NCBI GenBank assembly: GCA_029974035.1
Contig: JARKQG010000049.1
Location: forward strand, 6,545 to 70,544
Origin: Eubacteriales bacterium
Lineage (GTDB): Bacteria > Bacillota_A > Clostridia > Christensenellales > Aristaeellaceae
Direction: 5' to 3'
Length of the DNA stretch: 64,000 nt
Part shown: positions 33,512 through 42,261 of the stretch, piece after piece
How positions within the stretch are numbered: the first letter of the stretch is position 1
How the letters are laid out: each line of letters begins with the position of its first letter
Notes under the pieces: model-generated
The model's input: the letters and a program-made list of their open reading frames with translations, nothing else
What the model was told of the DNA's origin: nothing
The model's database searches: none
Translations under genes and position numbers: made by a program

Positions 33512-34603
33512 TCAGGGTCTGCGCCACTTGTCCAGCCGCTTGAGCACCGCGCGCTGGGTTTCCGGGTCGGATTCGTCGATGCAAAGCAGGATGCCCTCCG
33601 GCGCGACCGCGTCCATGAACGCCTCCAGCTCCGAAAGGTGCAGGTCCACCACCGCGCTCTTGCCCGCCGCCTGGATGCGCTTGATCAGCGGCACCCACTG
33701 CAGGATCGGCCGGTCCTCGCCCACGCCCTGCACCCACTGGTAGGCCTGGATTTCAGGGATCTCCAGCAGCCTGTCCAGGTGGCGCGCCACGCCCTTTCCG
33801 TCCACGTGGAAGATGTTGTGGCGGAAGTGCCGGACCTCCCGGAGGATGAAGGGCAGCGCGAATTCCTCAAACATCGCCGGGGAGATCATCGCGCCCAGGT
33901 CGCAGCTGGGGATGTGCATGCCCTCGTAGGAGGGAATCTGCATCCAGGTGACAGAGAGCTGCCCGTTGGCCTTCAGCACCTGGTGGAACTCGTCCATCAG
34001 CGGGAAGAAGGGGTCAAAGCACTTCTGCGTGACGGACTTCACGTAGTCGGGGTCGTCCGCGATCTGAAAGAACAGCTCCTCCGTGCCCATCAGCGCGTCC
34101 GCGCAGTCAAAGCTGGGATGGACGTCCGTGTAGCCCACCAAAAACTTGCCCCGGCAGGCGGAAAGGGCTGCGTCCGTCAGCTCATTCAGCTTTTTCAGGT
34201 ACTCGCTCTCCGGGTCGAAGGCGAGGGTTTCGAGATCCTCCGGCCCGGAAAGGCAGGGCTTGGCCCAGGAGGTGACGTCGCCGAATTCCAGCCTGGCACC
34301 CAGCATTCCGGCAAACACGTTGGGCCCCAGGTTGGGCCAGAACAGCGGGAACGTTTCGCCCAGATAGCTGCCCTTTTCGACGGTCTTCAGACAGCGTTCC
34401 ACCTGGTATCCGGCGTCGTACCACCGGTCCTTGAGGGTGGGCCAGCGGGCGGCGTCGTCCGCCAGGTCAAACTCCGCGTTGTGGGCGGAGAAGCGCACCG
34501 GCACGCGGTCCAGCACCTTGTGGTCGTACCAAGCGTAGATGCGCTCCATGCACCGGACAAAGTCGGGCTTTTTTTCCAGCCCGGGATCAAAAAATGTCGC
34601 CAT
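33512..34603 (-). CDS. Second URO-D superfamily protein in a sugar operon, function unknown
   Basis: A 363-residue URO-D-fold protein, only distantly similar to the one at 7.5-8.6 kb. Visible family elements: VPVRFSAHNAEF near the start, ISPAMFEEFALPFILREV, then NIFHVDGKG, and a C-terminal VDLHLSELEAFMDAVAPEG. It lacks the HemE RQAGRY signature and the His-x-Cys zinc motif (HVD at the equivalent place). It follows the CUT2 permease by 13 bases, hence belongs to the transporter operon. The substrate may be the imported sugar or a derivative. It is annotated as decarboxylase in name only. Confidence 0.75.
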   Translation of the reverse strand: MATFFDPGLEKKPDFVRCMERIYAWYDHKVLDRVPVRFSAHNAEFDLADDAARWPTLKDRWYDAGYQVERCLKTVEKGSYLGETFPLFWPNLGPNVFAGMLGARLEFGDVTSWAKPCLSGPEDLETLAFDPESEYLKKLNELTDAALSACRGKFLVGYTDVHPSFDCADALMGTEELFFQIADDPDYVKSVTQKCFDPFFPLMDEFHQVLKANGQLSVTWMQIPSYEGMHIPSCDLGAMISPAMFEEFALPFILREVRHFRHNIFHVDGKGVARHLDRLLEIPEIQAYQWVQGVGEDRPILQWVPLIKRIQAAGKSAVVDLHLSELEAFMDAVAPEGILLCIDESDPETQRAVLKRLDKWRRP

Positions 34604-34616
34604 GCTTCCTCCCTTC

Positions 34617-35588
34617 TCACGCGGCCGCGCGGCCCTTCGACTTGGCCTTGATGTCCACCGCCACCGCCACCAGCAGCACGAGCCCCTTGACCACCCGCTG
34701 CCAGTACTCGCTCACGTTCATCATCATCATGCCGTTGGCCAGCACACCCATGAACACCACGCCGATGATCACCTTGCCCAGCTTGCCCTCGCCGCCGGAC
34801 ACCGACACGCCGCCCAGCACCACCGCGGTGATGATGTCCATCTCGTAGCCGTCGCCGGAGCTGGGCTGGCCGCTGTTGATGCGCGAGGTCAGGATCAGCC
34901 CCGCCAGCGCCCCCAGAAGGCCCACCAGCATATACATCTTGTACAGTTCCTTCTTCACGTTGACGCCCGACAGCCGGGCCGTTTCCACGTTGCCGCCGAT
35001 GCCATAGATCCTGCGGCCAAAGGGCGTCCGGCCCAGCAGCACGTAGCCGAAGGCGAACACCGCGATCATGATCAGCGAGGAGATCGGGAAGATTCCGATC
35101 GTGCCCTGCCCCAGCACCTTGAACGCTTCCGGAATGCCGTAGACCGGCATGCCGCCGGTGATCAGATACACCGCGCCGCGCAGCGAGATCATCATCGCCA
35201 GCGTGGTGATCATCGGCGGAATCTTCAGATAGTTGATGCAGGTGGCGTTGGCAAAGCCGATCGCCACGCCCAGCGCCAGCGCCGTCAGCGCGGAAAGCCA
35301 TATGGGCAGGCCGCCGCTCATCATGACGGCGGCGATGGCCGAGGTGAGCCCGATCACCGAGCCGATGGAAAGATCGATGCCACCGGTCAGGATGACCATG
35401 GTCATGCCCACGGCGCAGATGCCCACCACGGAAATCTGGCGCACGATGTTGGTAAAGTTCCGGGCGCTCAGAAAGGACTTGGTGGACAGGGAAAAGAACA
35501 CGATCATGGCGATCAGCGTCAGGATGATGCCCATGTCGTTCCAGTTGATCCGGCTCTTCCGGACGGGTCTTGCCTCAATACCGGTCAC
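34617..35588 (-). CDS. CUT2 sugar ABC transporter permease (RbsC-like, second locus)
   Basis: A 323-residue BPD_transp_2 permease with about ten membrane segments. Start GTG 35588. Family landmarks: MVILTGGIDLSIGSVIG near residue 65 and GYEMDIITAVVLGGVSVSGG near residue 245. A single permease gene implies a homodimeric channel as in ribose systems. It lies between the ATPase and the URO-D-family gene. Confidence 0.92.
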   Translation of the reverse strand: MTGIEARPVRKSRINWNDMGIILTLIAMIVFFSLSTKSFLSARNFTNIVRQISVVGICAVGMTMVILTGGIDLSIGSVIGLTSAIAAVMMSGGLPIWLSALTALALGVAIGFANATCINYLKIPPMITTLAMMISLRGAVYLITGGMPVYGIPEAFKVLGQGTIGIFPISSLIMIAVFAFGYVLLGRTPFGRRIYGIGGNVETARLSGVNVKKELYKMYMLVGLLGALAGLILTSRINSGQPSSGDGYEMDIITAVVLGGVSVSGGEGKLGKVIIGVVFMGVLANGMMMMNVSEYWQRVVKGLVLLVAVAVDIKAKSKGRAAA

Positions 35589-35594
35589 AATCGA

Positions 35595-37079
35595 TCACAC
35601 TCCCGAAGCGAACTTGAGAACGGCTTCCTGCGTGGCTTCCTCCCGGGTCAGCTCCCCGGCGACGCGGCCCTCGTGCATGACGATCACCCGGTCGGACATG
35701 CCCAGAAGCTCCGGCATTTCCGAGGAGATCATCACCACCGCCTTGCCCTCGTCGGCCAGGTCGTTCATCAGCCGGTAGATCTCCTGCTTGGCGCCCACGT
35801 CGATGCCACGGGTGGGCTCGTCAAAGAAGATCACGTCGCATTTCATCAGGAGCCACTTGGCCAGGATCACCTTTTGCTGGTTGCCGCCAGACAGGTTGCG
35901 CACCAGCTGCTGCGCCGACGGCGTCTTGATGGCGAGCTTTCGGATCTGCGCGTCGCACAGCGCCGCGCCCTCGCCCTTTTTGATCAGCCCCAGCCGGTTG
36001 ACGAGGCGGGGATAAAACGAAAAGAGGATGTTGTCCTGAATGGTCATGTTGAGAAAGAGGCCCAGCTGCTTCCGGTCCTCGGAGAGGTAGACGATGCCGT
36101 TTTTGATCGCGTCGGTGGGCGAAGTGATCTTCACCGGCTTTCCGCCCAGCAGGATCTCGCCGGACAGCACCCGGTCCGCGCCGAACACCGCCCGCGCCGT
36201 TTCGGTGCGTCCCGCGCCCACCAGGCCCGCAAAGCCCAGCCGCTCGCCCCGGTAGGCGGTGAAGGACACGTCCTTGAGCATGGCGGTATTGAGGTTTTTC
36301 ACCGTCAGCGCGGCCTCGCCCCGCCGCGCGCGGGTTTCGGGGTAGGATTCGGTCAGTTCCCGGTTGACCATGTGGCGGATCAGGTCATTTTTGCAGGTGT
36401 CGCACACCCGCATCGATTGGACCAGCCGCCCGTCGCGGAACACCGAAACCTCGTCGCACAGCTCAAAGACCTCCTCCAGCCGGTGGGAAATGTAGAGGAT
36501 GGCCAGGTTTTCCCGCTTCATCGTCCGCACGATGTCAAAAAGATACTTGAGCTCGTTTGCGGTCAGCGGCGCGCTGGGCTCGTCCAGAATCAGCACCTTG
36601 ACCGTGCGGGAGAGCGACTTTGCGATCTCCACCAGCTGCTGGTAGCCCACCGTCAGGTCCTTCACCAGCGTCTTGGGGTCTATTTTGACGCCCAGCCTGT
36701 CGAGCACCGCGCGGGAGCCCCGCTCGATGGCCGAAAAGTCGATCATGCCGTGCTTTTTGGGGTAGCGGTTGTAGAAGATATTCTCCGCCACGCTCAGGTG
36801 CTTGAGCAGATTCAGCTCCTGATAGATCGCGGAGATGCCCATCTCCAGCGCCTTTTCGGGGTTCATGCCCTCCACCTTTTGGCCCTCAAACCAGATTTCG
36901 CCCCGGCTGGGCGCGACCGCGCCGGTGATGATTTTGATGAAGGTGGACTTGCCCGCGCCGTTTTCGCCGACGATGGCGTGCACCGTACCCCGGCGGAAGC
37001 CCAGCGACACGTCGTCAAGCGCCACCACGCCCGGGTAGATTTTGGTGATGCCCTTCAGTTCCAGAATCGGCCTGTCCAT
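35595..37079 (-). CDS. CUT2 sugar ABC transporter ATPase (RbsA-like, second locus)
   Basis: A 494-residue double ATPase. ATG 37079 is preferred over a GTG nine bases upstream because GAGGAAG is properly spaced only for the ATG. Half 1 has GENGAGKST and LILDEPSAPLT; half 2 has degenerate GLVGAGRTE, LSGGNQQKVILAK and IFFDEPTRGIDVGAK. Ends in KFASGV. It follows the binding-protein gene after an intergenic hairpin. Confidence 0.93.
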   Translation of the reverse strand: MDRPILELKGITKIYPGVVALDDVSLGFRRGTVHAIVGENGAGKSTFIKIITGAVAPSRGEIWFEGQKVEGMNPEKALEMGISAIYQELNLLKHLSVAENIFYNRYPKKHGMIDFSAIERGSRAVLDRLGVKIDPKTLVKDLTVGYQQLVEIAKSLSRTVKVLILDEPSAPLTANELKYLFDIVRTMKRENLAILYISHRLEEVFELCDEVSVFRDGRLVQSMRVCDTCKNDLIRHMVNRELTESYPETRARRGEAALTVKNLNTAMLKDVSFTAYRGERLGFAGLVGAGRTETARAVFGADRVLSGEILLGGKPVKITSPTDAIKNGIVYLSEDRKQLGLFLNMTIQDNILFSFYPRLVNRLGLIKKGEGAALCDAQIRKLAIKTPSAQQLVRNLSGGNQQKVILAKWLLMKCDVIFFDEPTRGIDVGAKQEIYRLMNDLADEGKAVVMISSEMPELLGMSDRVIVMHEGRVAGELTREEATQEAVLKFASGV

Positions 37080-37110
37080 GCGATTCACTTCCTCATGCGG
37101 TGAAACTATT

Positions 37111-37137
37111 CGGGGGCCGATGTTCCATCGACCCCCG
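37111..37137 (-). other. Hairpin between binding-protein and ATPase genes
   Basis: A 12-bp stem (37111-37122 with 37126-37137, one position a G-U pair in the minus-strand RNA) around a three-base loop. No T-tract. Placed just after the binding-protein stop, it fits an mRNA-stabilising element. Confidence 0.65.
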
Positions 37138-37158
37138 CCCTTGGCCGGCCCTTCCCGG

Positions 37159-38124
37159 TCAGTCAGTCACGTACTCGGAGATGTTGGCCTTGGTGACGGC
37201 CTTCATGCTGTAGGGGATCTTGTCGGCGATGGGGCCGCTGGCGATGACCTTTTCCACGATGTCCAGCACCTCGCCGCCCTTCTGGGCCGGCTGGATGTCC
37301 ACGGTGCCCTTGTACATGGTGTCCTCGGAGATCAGCTTCAGGGGCTCCTCCAGCGCGTCGAGGCCCACGATGCAGGTGTTGGCCGGGGTGTGCTCCTTGT
37401 GCTGCAGGCAGGCTTCGTACACGCCCAGCGCGCCGGAGTCGTTGATGCAGATGAACACGGAGATCTCCGGGTTGGCGGTCAGCGCGGTTTCGGCCAGGTT
37501 GAAGCCCTCGTCGGCGTTGGCGGCGTTCTGCTCGTAGACGAACACGATTTCGTGGTCGCCGGTGTAGGCGTCGACGATGCCGGCCTTGAGGCCCTCGGCG
37601 CGGTCGATGACCGACTTGATCATGTCGTACCGGGCGACCACGACCTCGATCTTGCCATCGGCGTCCAGCACCTCGTCAATGGTGCCGTCGGCGTCCTTGG
37701 AATTGAGCCATTCGCCGGCGATCACGCCGCCCATGTGGCCGTACTCAAATTCGTCGATGCCGTAGAAGGCATCGCTGCCGCGCACTTCCTGGTCCAGGCT
37801 GACCACCACGATGCCCGCCTCCTTGGCGGCCTTCACCGCGTCCACCGGGGCTTCCTGGTCGACGGGGCTGATGATGATGGCGTCCACGCCCTGGGCGATG
37901 AAGTCTTCAATGTGGCTGACGTGCTTGGAGGCGTCCGCCGCCGCGTCGGACACGATCAGGTCCACGCCGCGGTCCTTGGCTGCCGCCTTCATGCCCTCGA
38001 CGATGGAAACGAAATAGGCGTTTTCCATGCTCTGCACGGTGTAGCCCACGGTCAGGCCCTGCGCCGCGGCGGCGAGCCCCAGCGACAGGCACAGCACCAA
38101 CGCCAGCGATACCAGTTTCTTCAT
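37159..38124 (-). CDS. CUT2 sugar-binding protein (RbsB-like, second locus)
   Basis: A 321-residue Peripla_BP_4 protein. ATG 38124 lies eight bases after AGGAGG. Signal peptide to about residue 21 (AAA-QG cleavage), no lipobox. Mature start LTVGYTVQSMENAYFVSIVEG is ribose-binding-protein-like; AIIISPVDQEAPVDAVKAA, VVVSLDQEV and NDSGALGVYEACLQ are typical of pentose/hexose binders. It is the first transporter gene behind its own promoter and repeat-type operator, downstream of a kinase-regulator operon. Confidence 0.92.
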   Translation of the reverse strand: MKKLVSLALVLCLSLGLAAAAQGLTVGYTVQSMENAYFVSIVEGMKAAAKDRGVDLIVSDAAADASKHVSHIEDFIAQGVDAIIISPVDQEAPVDAVKAAKEAGIVVVSLDQEVRGSDAFYGIDEFEYGHMGGVIAGEWLNSKDADGTIDEVLDADGKIEVVVARYDMIKSVIDRAEGLKAGIVDAYTGDHEIVFVYEQNAANADEGFNLAETALTANPEISVFICINDSGALGVYEACLQHKEHTPANTCIVGLDALEEPLKLISEDTMYKGTVDIQPAQKGGEVLDIVEKVIASGPIADKIPYSMKAVTKANISEYVTD

Positions 38125-38160
38125 AAAATTGACCTCCTGCCGGTTTTTCTGTCCTTCAAC

Positions 38161-38215
38161 AGTATAAAATGGAGCGCGGACGCGCTCAATCAACTTTCAT
38201 ATGATGGTCTTTCAT
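38161..38215 (-). promoter_or_regulatory. Promoter and operator of the second CUT2 operon
   Basis: Minus-strand TTGAGC (38184-38189) and TATACT (38161-38166) are 17 bp apart. The spacer and -35 carry a perfect palindrome GAGCGCG-GA-CGCGCTC (38172-38187). Just upstream of the -35, the heptamer CTTTCAT (plus-strand reading) occurs at 38194-38200 and 38209-38215. The repeats are where an AraC-type activator would bind; the palindrome could bind a separate repressor. Confidence 0.65.
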
Positions 38216-38235
38216 TTTGATACGAACCGCACCTT

Positions 38236-39354
38236 TCAGGGCTTCGGGCCGAACGCCTCGCGGTACTGCGACACCGTCATGCCCGCAAAGCGCTTGAAGA
38301 GCGTGGAAAAGTAGGTGGGGTTGTCGTAGCCCACCTTGTAGGCGATCTCATAGGTCTTCATGTCGGTGTTGGTCAAAAGCAGCTGCGCCTGCTCCATCCG
38401 CACCTTGAGCAGATAATCGCTGAAGCTGTCGCCGGTGTACTTGACGAACACCGCGCTGAAATAGCTGGGGCTGAGCCCCGCGTGCGCCGCCGCGTCCTTC
38501 AGGCGCAGCGACGCGCGGCCGTAGTGGGCCTCGATAAAGCGGCAGGCGGACTGGACCAGCCCCCTCACGTCCCGCGACCGCTCGGCCGCCTCCTCCGCGA
38601 CGGACTCCAGCCGGGCCTGGACGAGCGCCAGCGCGTCCTCCATCCGCCGGCATTGCATCGCGTCTTTCTGCAGCGCGACCAGCGCTTCCCGCTGCGCCGG
38701 CGACAGTTCGCCGCTGTCGGCCAGGCGGCCCGCCAGCATGCCCAGCGCCGACACCAGGAATACGAAGGAACCGCCGCTGACCGCCTCCAGGTTGGCCTTC
38801 AGCCGCGCCACATCCCCGGCAATCTCCTGGGGACTGCCCAGGAGCGTCACCCGCGCCAGGTGTTCAATGACGCCCGGATTCAGCGCGCCGCTGGCCCGGT
38901 AGTAGTCCTCCACCGAGCGCGCGCCCAGCTCGTCCATGCGGCGGCGGATGCCCATGAGGTCCGCCTCCCGGGACCTCTCCCGGTCCAGCGCGGCGGTCAC
39001 CCGGCGAAAGACCTCCGAAAGCTGGTCAAGGTCGATGGGCTTGACCAGGTAGTCCTCCACGCCCATGCGCACCGCGTGCTGCGCAAAGCCGAACTCCTCG
39101 TAGGCGCTCATGATCACGAGCCGCGTTCCGGGGAATTCGGCGCGCGCGCGCCGCGTCAGCTCCAGCCCGTCCATGCGGCCCATCTTGATGTCGGTCAGCA
39201 GGATATCGGCGGGGGCGCGGCGCATGGCTTCCAGCGCGGCGGCGCCGTCGGTGACCGCCGCGGCCACGCAAACGCCCAGCGCACGCCAGTCAAAGGCGGT
39301 GGCGAGCCCTTCCAGCAGCACCTCGTCGTCATCCGCGATCACCAGGCTAAACAT
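38236..39354 (-). CDS. YesN-like AraC-type response regulator (second CUT2 locus)
   Basis: A 372-residue regulator. Receiver: LVIADDDEVLLEG, phosphoacceptor in LLTDIKMGRMDGLE, YLVKPIDLD. A central helical linker of about 140 residues, then the AraC domain: LKDAAAHAGLSPSYFSAVF and TYEIAYKVGYDNPTYFSTLF. The ATG overlaps the end of the kinase gene by eight bases. The transporter it probably controls starts about 110 bases downstream, with repeats before its promoter. Confidence 0.93.
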   Translation of the reverse strand: MFSLVIADDDEVLLEGLATAFDWRALGVCVAAAVTDGAAALEAMRRAPADILLTDIKMGRMDGLELTRRARAEFPGTRLVIMSAYEEFGFAQHAVRMGVEDYLVKPIDLDQLSEVFRRVTAALDRERSREADLMGIRRRMDELGARSVEDYYRASGALNPGVIEHLARVTLLGSPQEIAGDVARLKANLEAVSGGSFVFLVSALGMLAGRLADSGELSPAQREALVALQKDAMQCRRMEDALALVQARLESVAEEAAERSRDVRGLVQSACRFIEAHYGRASLRLKDAAAHAGLSPSYFSAVFVKYTGDSFSDYLLKVRMEQAQLLLTNTDMKTYEIAYKVGYDNPTYFSTLFKRFAGMTVSQYREAFGPKP

Positions 39355-41170
39355 CGTCCGCCCCCTCCCCGTCGATGGTGATGGTCACCCGCGTGCCCTC
39401 GCCGGGCGCGCTGTCGATCTCCATGCGGCACCTGTCCCGGAAGAACAGCCTGAGCCGCTCAAGGACGTTGATCAGCCCGTAGCTGTCGCGGCTGGCGACG
39501 TCGTTCGCCGCCATCTGCGCCCGGAGCCGGCCGAGCTGCTCCGGCGGCATGCCCAGGCCGTCGTCGGTCACCCGGATGCGCGCGCCCGTGTCCGTCCGCT
39601 CGCAGACCAGCTCAATCCGCCCCGGCCCGTCCTTGGCCTTGATGCCGTGGTAGATGGCGTTTTCGATCAGCGGCTGCAAAATCAGCTTGGGCACCTCCAT
39701 GCCGCTGAGCGACGGGTCCACCGTGGCCTCGCAGGAAAGGCGCGTCTTGTAGCGGAAGGTCTGGATGGTCATGTAGCTTTCGACGTTCGCCACCTCCTGC
39801 GCGAGGGAGATGGTGTCCCGGCCCTTGTTGAGCCCGGTCTTGAAAAAGGTGGTCAGCGCGGTCAGCATGGTCACGGCGTCGTCGTTTTTCTTCATGCGCA
39901 CCAGCCACAGGATGGAGTCCAGCGCGTTGTAGAGAAAGTGCGGGTTGATCTGCGCCTGCAAAAGCAGCAGCTCGTACTTTCTGCGGGCGGTCTGCTCCGT
40001 GATGATGCGCGCCATCAGCTCCTTGATGTGGCGCACCATTTTGTTGAACTGGTCGGAAAGGTCGCCGATCTCGTCGTTCCGGGCTTTGGGAAACACCACG
40101 TCGAAGTTGTCCTCCCGCACCTGGTGCACGGACTCATTGAGGGTAAGGATCGGACGGGTGATGGTGCCGGCGGCGGCCCCCGCCGCCAGCATCGCCATTA
40201 CGGACAGCGCCAGAATGCCCACGATCAGCGCGCACATGACCACGATCGGCGCGCGGAAGAGCTGAAGGTAGGGCACCGCGGAGACCAGAATCCAGTTGTT
40301 GGCGGCGACGGTCTTGTAGGCGAGCGCGTAGCCGCCGGCGCGCAGAAAGCCGTCGCCCTTGAAGTCGTCCCTCCAGTAGGTGACGGCGCCCATGGTGTCC
40401 CGCACGTAGCCGGGCTTCTCGTCGGACGCGGCCAGCACCCGCACGCCCTCCGGCTCCATCACCATCGCCACGTCGTTTTCAAACTGCTCCACGCGCTCGC
40501 CGACGATGGTCATCTCCAGGCTCGGGTCGATGATGTAGAACTGCCGGTCGTCGGAGCGCGCGTCCTCGAGCGCGTCGCTCACCTGGATCTCCACCAGCAC
40601 GGCGCCCAGCGCCCGCCCGGTGGACTTGGCGCGGATCGGCACGCCCAGGGCCACGTATTCGCCCCGGACGCTGCGCACCACGCGGGACCGGCCGCCCAGC
40701 GCAAACCACAGCGCGTCGTCCGCCCGCAGAATGGCCTCGTACCAGTCCTCGTCCCGGTAGTCCTCCCGCAGAAAGGAGAAGGGGCCGCTTTTGAACAGCG
40801 CGCCGTTTTCCGCCACCACGTACATCTGGATGCGCCGGTCAAAATACCGGGAGATGTAGGTCAGCTCGTTGTCCAGCATCAGCTCCCGAAGGTACCGCTC
40901 CGACGGGGCCGCCGCGCCGCGGCTCAGCGCGCCGATGACCTCCTCGTCCTCACTGGCGGACTTGCCGATCTGGTAGGCCTCCTCCAGCACCTGGTCCAGC
41001 GCGTCCCGGGCGTGGCTCAGGGTGGCGTCCAGCTCCTCCCGGCTGGCGCTCCAGGCGCTGGTGGCGATGTAGGCGGTCAGGATGGAGCAAAAGAGGATCA
41101 CCGGAATCAGCGAAAACGCCGACAGGTAGTTGCGCAGGCGTTCCCGGATCAGAAGGCGGCGCTTGCCCAT
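39347..41170 (-). CDS. YesM-like sensor histidine kinase (second CUT2 locus)
   Basis: A 607-residue membrane kinase. Helix 1 at about 18-40, a large extracellular double-Cache-like domain to about 300, helix 2 near 303-335, HAMP. Phosphoacceptor: AQINPHFLYNALDSI; HATPase: ILQPLIENAIYHGIK, VTDDGLGMPPEQ, YGLINVLERLRLFF. It begins two bases after the stop of a binding-protein-like gene, suggesting that the soluble sensor feeds signals to the kinase. Confidence 0.92.
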   Translation of the reverse strand: MGKRRLLIRERLRNYLSAFSLIPVILFCSILTAYIATSAWSASREELDATLSHARDALDQVLEEAYQIGKSASEDEEVIGALSRGAAAPSERYLRELMLDNELTYISRYFDRRIQMYVVAENGALFKSGPFSFLREDYRDEDWYEAILRADDALWFALGGRSRVVRSVRGEYVALGVPIRAKSTGRALGAVLVEIQVSDALEDARSDDRQFYIIDPSLEMTIVGERVEQFENDVAMVMEPEGVRVLAASDEKPGYVRDTMGAVTYWRDDFKGDGFLRAGGYALAYKTVAANNWILVSAVPYLQLFRAPIVVMCALIVGILALSVMAMLAAGAAAGTITRPILTLNESVHQVREDNFDVVFPKARNDEIGDLSDQFNKMVRHIKELMARIITEQTARRKYELLLLQAQINPHFLYNALDSILWLVRMKKNDDAVTMLTALTTFFKTGLNKGRDTISLAQEVANVESYMTIQTFRYKTRLSCEATVDPSLSGMEVPKLILQPLIENAIYHGIKAKDGPGRIELVCERTDTGARIRVTDDGLGMPPEQLGRLRAQMAANDVASRDSYGLINVLERLRLFFRDRCRMEIDSAPGEGTRVTITIDGEGADDV

Positions 41171-41172
41171 CG

Positions 41173-42093
41173 TCAGTACCCCCGCCGGTAGGGGTCCGCC
41201 GCGCGGGCGACCGAGCCCCGCACCAGGCGCAGCGCCTGCACCGGCTCGCCCGCCCTGTCCGCCTCGATCGCTTCCAGCACGGCGTCGGCAAAATAGGGCG
41301 TCACCTGAACGCAGGCCGCCAGCCGCCCGGCGGCGAGGGCGCGCATGGCATCGTCCGAGCCGCCGATGGACACCACCGGGATGGACCGCGCCCCCTCCAG
41401 CGAAAACAGCGCGCCCACCGCGCCGAGGCCCTCCTCGTCGCTGTGGCCGAAGACGGCGTCAAACCCCGCGCCGTTTTGCTCATAGAACCGGAGCAGCTCC
41501 TGCTGCGCGGCCTCGCGGCTGAACGAGCCGGACACCACGCCCGCAATCTGCAGGTTCTCGTACCCGCACAGCGCGTCCCGGAAGCCCTTGGCAAAGCCGT
41601 TGGTGGTGGAGGCGCCCGCCTCCCCCTGGATCTCCAGAATTTTTGCCGCGCGATCGCCCAGGCGCTCCGCCAGCGCCGCCGCGCACGCGCCGCCCGCCCA
41701 CTCGGCGTCCACGCCGACGGCCGCGAGCACGTCCTCCGCCCGGGCGTCGGTGGACAGCCTGTCCACCAGGATCACCCCGATCCCCGCCTCCGCCGCGGCG
41801 CGGATGGCCCCGCCCAGCCCTACCGCCTTGACCGCCGCCACGACCAGGTAGTCCGGCCGGTCCTCGATCAGCCGATGGATGTCGGAAATCTGCCGGGAGA
41901 GCCGGTGGTCGGCGCTGAGCATCGTGACGCGATGGCCGGCCTGCTCCGCCCGGTCCATCAGATCCGACGCGATGGCCACCGACCGCGCGGTGTCCAGATC
42001 GGACATGGAGATGGCGATGTCCGCCCCCGGCGCGGCGAGCGCCGCCGGCGCCATGGCTGCCAACAGCAGGATGCAAACGAGAAAACGGTGCAT
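41173..42093 (-). CDS. Binding-protein-like sensor encoded with the YesM/YesN pair
   Basis: A 306-residue periplasmic-binding-protein-fold protein. ATG 42093 (GGGGGG nine bases upstream) gives a signal peptide (FLVCILLLAAMAPAALA). ISDIHRLIEDRPDYLVVAAV, GVILVDRLSTDARAED and VFGHSDEEGLGAVGAL are standard sugar-binder elements. No permease or ATPase adjoins it; instead the kinase gene follows after two bases. The arrangement matches XylFII-type sensors that present sugar to a LytS/YesM kinase. A TATAAT box (42143-42148, minus strand) lies upstream. Confidence 0.85.
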   Translation of the reverse strand: MHRFLVCILLLAAMAPAALAAPGADIAISMSDLDTARSVAIASDLMDRAEQAGHRVTMLSADHRLSRQISDIHRLIEDRPDYLVVAAVKAVGLGGAIRAAAEAGIGVILVDRLSTDARAEDVLAAVGVDAEWAGGACAAALAERLGDRAAKILEIQGEAGASTTNGFAKGFRDALCGYENLQIAGVVSGSFSREAAQQELLRFYEQNGAGFDAVFGHSDEEGLGAVGALFSLEGARSIPVVSIGGSDDAMRALAAGRLAACVQVTPYFADAVLEAIEADRAGEPVQALRLVRGSVARAADPYRRGY

Positions 42094-42142
42094 TCCGGTC
42101 ATCCCCCCTGCGCGCGAAATCCGAAAAAGGGCTGTCTCGGCC

Positions 42143-42148
42143 ATTATA
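42143..42148 (-). promoter_or_regulatory. -10 box of the sensor-kinase-regulator operon
   Basis: Minus-strand TATAAT, 50 bases before the start of the binding-protein-like sensor gene. The region 17 bp upstream has no good TTGACA match, so activation or an extended -10 may be needed. Confidence 0.45.
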
Positions 42149-42261
42149 GCATTTTGGGGGGCGGGGCGCATAGGGGCCATCCCCCGGGCGGCGGCGGGCA
42201 AAAATTTCCGGCGCCCGCCGCAGCGGACGCCGGAAAGCCGGGCGCCTTGGGGAACGCCCCT

